A program made the translations under genes and the position numbers. From an uncultured Gammaproteobacteria bacterium (GTDB lineage: Bacteria; Pseudomonadota; Gammaproteobacteria; Poriferisulfidales; GCA-002705445): DNA of 32,634 bases. The notes under the pieces were generated by a model, which saw nothing but the letters and a program-made list of their open reading frames with translations, searched no databases and was not told the origin of the DNA. The DNA lies in contig CAJYAP010000012.1 of assembly GCA_913065025.1 (NCBI GenBank), positions 1-32,634 on the forward strand, given 5' to 3'. Below, piece by piece: positions 30,270-32,634 of the stretch; positions within the stretch are counted from its first letter, which is position 1, and every line of letters starts with the position of its first letter.

Positions 30270-30987
30270 TTTTATCTTCCTTATCCGCTACTTCTCGAAT
30301 AACTTTTGGTATTAAAACTCTAGGTTTGATTGTCACTGGCTGATAAACAACTCTTTCTTTATCTAAATCATAATTTACTTCTACATTTCCTATCAAAGGA
30401 AAATCTTTTCTAAGAGGGTGACCAATAAATCCATAGTCTGTTAATATCCTTCTCAAATCAGGATGATTTATAAATACTATTCCCAGTAAATCATATGCTT
30501 CGCGCTCATACCAATCTGCTGAAGCCCAAATTGATGTAGCTGTTGGTAAAGATGGATTCTCATCATCTTCACAATAAAATTTTACCTTAAGTCTTTCGTT
30601 AGAACTTACTGACAATAAATTATAAATGGCGGCAAATCTTTTTCTAGGTTGGTTAAAATGTGTTTTAGATGTTTCGTAAGTATATCTTCCGCTACTATCT
30701 TTCTTTATTCCTCTACTATAACCTTTATTATTAGCATTCTTCGAATTCCACTCGCTAATACCGTAATCCGAATAATCAACAGCAATTATATCTATTAAGG
30801 TTTCGAATTTAATATCATTATTATTCTGCATAATAGACATTACTTCTAAAAAGTCATTGCCCTCAAAAACTACTTCGTCATTGTCTTCAAAGGTGCATTT
30901 ATAACGAGTGAAATTATTTTTAAAAAGATTTTTTAAAAAATTATTTTTTTCTATAAATGATTTTTCTGTTAAATTTTGACTATTCAT
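30262..30987 (-). CDS. nuoC: NADH-quinone oxidoreductase subunit C
   Basis: NuoC is the 30-kDa-type subunit of the peripheral arm. The 241 residues contain the family signature [25 protein letters not shown] followed by [15 protein letters not shown]. The middle carries the insertion ([16 protein letters not shown]) seen in the longer forms of beta- and gammaproteobacteria. The Asn/Lys-rich N-terminus is less conserved. No strong ribosome binding site is visible. It lies 21 bp after nuoB and overlaps nuoD by 8 bases. Confidence 0.96.
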   Translation of the reverse strand: MNSQNLTEKSFIEKNNFLKNLFKNNFTRYKCTFEDNDEVVFEGNDFLEVMSIMQNNNDIKFETLIDIIAVDYSDYGISEWNSKNANNKGYSRGIKKDSSGRYTYETSKTHFNQPRKRFAAIYNLLSVSSNERLKVKFYCEDDENPSLPTATSIWASADWYEREAYDLLGIVFINHPDLRRILTDYGFIGHPLRKDFPLIGNVEVNYDLDKERVVYQPVTIKPRVLIPKVIREVADKEDKNA

Positions 30988-31008
30988 AGTTAAATACCAA
31001 GGATCTTT

Positions 31009-31494
31009 TTATCTTTTTATAGATTTTTTATTATGAATTTTATTTTTGAGCTGCAAGATTCCATATAATAATGCTTCTGCAGTTGGCGGGCATCCAGGGA
31101 CATAAATATCTACAGGAATTATTCTATCGCAACCTCTTACTACAGAGTACGAATAATGATAATAACCTCCTCCATTTGCACATGAACCCATAGATATAAC
31201 CCACTTAGGATCTGCCATTTGGTCATAAACTTTTCTTAATGCTGGTGCCATCTTGTTAACAAGTGTTCCAGCTATAATGATTACATCCGATTGTCTTGGA
31301 CTTGGCCTAAACATCATGCCATACCTATCCAAATCATATCTTGAGGCTCCGGCATGCATCATTTCAATTGCGCAACATGCTAAACCAAAAGTCATTGGCC
31401 ACATAGATCCTGTATTAGCCCAGTTAATCAATTCCTTCGATGATGTTGTAACATAACCGTTACTATTATTATTTAATGAATCTATAATATCCAT
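31009..31494 (-). CDS. nuoB: NADH-quinone oxidoreductase subunit B
   Basis: NuoB (PSST-type) carries the terminal 4Fe-4S cluster N2, which reduces quinone. The 161 residues show all four ligands: the tandem Cys40-Cys41 ([10 protein letters not shown]), Cys105 ([12 protein letters not shown]) and Cys135 ([11 protein letters not shown]). The quinone-contact stretch [14 protein letters not shown] is intact. A GGGATTAAG element stands before the ATG. It begins 3 bp after the nuoA stop. Confidence 0.98.
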   Translation of the reverse strand: MDIIDSLNNNSNGYVTTSSKELINWANTGSMWPMTFGLACCAIEMMHAGASRYDLDRYGMMFRPSPRQSDVIIIAGTLVNKMAPALRKVYDQMADPKWVISMGSCANGGGYYHYSYSVVRGCDRIIPVDIYVPGCPPTAEALLYGILQLKNKIHNKKSIKR

Positions 31495-31497
31495 ATC

Positions 31498-31854
31498 TTA
31501 ATCCCAATTCAGAGCTCCTTTTTTCCACTCATATATAAATCCTATTATTAAAACTAATAAAAAGATACTCATTGCAATTAATCCACTAGTACCTAAGCCA
31601 TCTAAAGCTACTGCCCATGGAAATAAAAAAGCTATTTCTAAATCAAATATAATAAATAATATTGCTACTAAATAAAAACGAATATCAAATTTCATACGAG
31701 CATCACCAAAATTTTCAAACCCACATTCATAGGCAGAATTTTTTGCGGCTATTTTTTCTCCTCTATTAATAAATCTTGAAACTATAATCGGAAGTGCACC
31801 AATGATGATGCTTACAAGAATAAATAATAAAATTGGAAAATAGTTATTTAACAT
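31498..31854 (-). CDS. nuoA: NADH-quinone oxidoreductase subunit A
   Basis: NuoA is a three-helix membrane subunit at the quinone-site end of complex I. From the ATG at 31854 it has 118 residues, beginning MLNNYFPILLFILV, the usual family start and length. The conserved loop YECGFENFGDARMKFDIRF and the helix IIFDLEIAFLFPW are present. GGAG lies about 10 bases upstream. A longer frame opening at a TTG (31896) adds 14 non-conserved residues and has no ribosome binding site. The 19 bp covering this start codon are duplicated 82 bp upstream. Confidence 0.96.
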   Translation of the reverse strand: MLNNYFPILLFILVSIIIGALPIIVSRFINRGEKIAAKNSAYECGFENFGDARMKFDIRFYLVAILFIIFDLEIAFLFPWAVALDGLGTSGLIAMSIFLLVLIIGFIYEWKKGALNWD

Positions 31855-31942
31855 AATATATTCGCTCCACAAATCACTGAATTTTATAGTATCCAAATTT
31901 TGCTAGGATACAAACTAAAAATAAGTTATTTAACATAATATA
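31842..31942. repeat. 19-bp direct repeat of the nuoA start region
   Basis: The plus-strand sequence AGTTATTTAACATAATATA occurs exactly at 31842-31860 and at 31924-31942. The first copy covers the nuoA start (ATG and codons LNN on the minus strand). The second lies upstream in the nuo leader and so presents a second ATG TTA AAT AAC. The repeat is AT-rich, but 19 identical bases 82 bp apart at a start codon suggest a local duplication. Confidence 0.7.
31874..31936 (-). other. Upstream mini-ORF in the nuo leader
   Basis: The second repeat copy opens a 20-codon frame that starts MLNNLFLVCILAK, like the real NuoA N-terminus (MLNNYFPILLFIL), and stops with TGA 19 bases before the nuoA ATG. It could be a leader peptide, a decoy start or a decayed duplicate. 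No clear ribosome binding site precedes it, so translation is unproven. Confidence 0.25.
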
Positions 31943-32077
31943 ATAGCTACTTAAATCAATATTAAATTACAACATATAAAAGAAATATTACAACTGAATA
32001 ATATGAAAAATATTTTATGGGGTAATATACACAACCTATACCATATATTGATAATTTGATTAGAATATATATTATTT

Positions 32078-32162
32078 TGGTGCCGATGGCCGGAGTCGAA
32101 CCGGCACAGCTTTCGCCACTGCCCCCTCAAGACAGCGTGTCTACCAATTCCACCACATCGGC
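32078..32162 (-). tRNA. tRNA-Leu (GAG)
   Basis: The 85-base class II tRNA on the minus strand has a fully paired acceptor (GCCGATG with CATCGGC), an encoded CCA and a D arm GTGG-AATTGGTAGAC. The anticodon loop is TTGAGGG (anticodon GAG), a long variable arm follows (AGTGGCGAAAGCT), and the T arm contains GGTTCGACTCC. It lies 10 bp after secG, probably co-transcribed with it, in the position known from many gammaproteobacteria. The following gap up to nuoA (31855-32077) is about 86% A/T by eye. It holds the repeat described above and no terminator I can support; several weak promoter-like matches there cannot be ranked. Confidence 0.95.
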
Positions 32163-32172
32163 GATACTGTTA

Positions 32173-32526
32173 TCAATCGGGTATAACTATATCTTCTAGA
32201 GGTTTGTTGCCTGAATTAGATTCTTTATTATTATCATTAGCTTCCTCTTCAGTAATTGAAGAGTCATTGGATATAATAATACTGCTGTCTGCGACTTTAC
32301 TTTTTGCTAAATATGCTAATGCTAAACAATTTAAAAAAAATAGAACAACTAAGAATGTTGTTAATTTGGTAATAAAATTTCCAGCTCCAGATGCTCCAAA
32401 AACCGCACCAGAAGAGCCACCACCAAACATACCGCTCGCGTCACCTTTACCCTGTTGCATTAGAATAAAAAATATTATCAAAATTGATAAGACTACTGCA
32501 ACTACTAATAAAATTGTATAAATCAT
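32173..32526 (-). CDS. secG: Protein translocase subunit SecG
   Basis: SecG is the small auxiliary subunit of the SecYEG inner-membrane translocon. The 117 residues have a first membrane helix (about 2-22), then the family motif VLMQQGKG-like LMQQGKGDASGMFGGG and a Gly/Ser-rich cytoplasmic loop. A second helix (about 51-74) and an acidic, Asn/Ser-rich tail follow. An AAGGA element lies 6 bases before the ATG, within the gap after tpiA. The gap to tpiA is 9 bp, so the two genes form an operon, followed by tRNA-Leu. Confidence 0.96.
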   Translation of the reverse strand: MIYTILLVVAVVLSILIIFFILMQQGKGDASGMFGGGSSGAVFGASGAGNFITKLTTFLVVLFFLNCLALAYLAKSKVADSSIIISNDSSITEEEANDNNKESNSGNKPLEDIVIPD

Positions 32527-32535
32527 ATAAATTCC

Positions 32536-32634
32536 TTAAATTTTTAAATTACATATTTTGGTAAATTCTTTAACATCTAAAGAAGCTCCTCCAATTAAGA
32601 CTCCGTCAACATATGGAGCAGAAAGAATATCTTT
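32536..32634 (-). CDS. tpiA: Triosephosphate isomerase, C-terminal end (cut by window edge)
   Basis: Only the last 32 codons plus the stop are present; the rest lies beyond the right edge. The translated end contains APYVDGVLIGGASLDVKEF, the signature C-terminal phosphate-binding segment of triosephosphate isomerase, which interconverts dihydroxyacetone phosphate and glyceraldehyde 3-phosphate. The tpiA-secG-tRNA-Leu order supports the call. Confidence 0.92.
   Translation of the reverse strand, partial: KDILSAPYVDGVLIGGASLDVKEFTKICNLKI

Noticed and set aside
31855-31896. Longer NuoA with a TTG start (14 extra residues)
   Set aside because: No ribosome binding site, extra residues not family-like, and the ATG at 31854 gives the normal length.
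31855-32077. Candidate nuo promoters in the 223-bp leader
   Set aside because: The region is so A/T-rich that several weak -35/-10 matches occur (for example TTGATT-16-TATGTT at the repeat); none is clearly better, so none is annotated.

Overview
The window is an AT-rich, almost fully coding stretch of chromosome from a bacterium that looks like a genome-streamlined gammaproteobacterium. That placement is an inference from gene order (guaB-guaA beside xseA; tpiA-secG-tRNA-Leu; rimP-nusA-infB-rbfA-truB-rpsO-pnp), from protein character, from very short intergenic gaps and from low GC. A marine SAR86-like lineage would fit, but I cannot confirm it without a search. No mobile element, CRISPR array, prophage or obvious transferred island is visible, and no gap without a gene reaches 300 bases. 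The longest gaps are 15326-15554 and 31855-32077, and both carry features described below.

Layout from left to right. Positions 7-3011 hold the guaBA operon (minus strand), the two steps from IMP to GMP. It diverges from xseA (3097-4443), the only clear plus-strand gene. Positions 4440-6742 hold a compact minus-strand redox cluster: a 58-residue divergent iron-sulfur ferredoxin, a divergent GST-fold protein, a ferredoxin/FAD/NAD reductase and a small two-helix membrane protein. Its substrate is unknown. Positions 6843-15325 hold the classic translation and RNA operon rimP-nusA-infB-rbfA-truB, then rpsO-pnp, with msrB appended. A predicted promoter followed by two tandem intrinsic terminators lies in front of rimP and looks like an attenuated leader. 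Next come typA and an initiator tRNA-fMet.

Positions 17526-31854 hold a complete 14-gene respiratory complex I operon, nuoA to nuoN, in standard order, with separate nuoC and nuoD and mostly 1-14 bp overlaps or gaps. Upstream of nuoA is a 223-bp leader carrying a 19-bp duplicate of the nuoA start region. The window closes with tRNA-Leu(GAG), secG and the 3' end of tpiA.

The genes are mainly core functions: purine synthesis, DNA repair, translation initiation and ribosome maturation, RNA decay, protein export and the respiratory chain. I found no convincing undescribed system. The items most worth a second look are the duplicated nuoA start with its upstream mini-ORF, the rimP leader attenuator, the orphan redox cluster, the unusual 1:72 pair in tRNA-fMet, and a Phe in place of the conserved active-site-region His in TruB.
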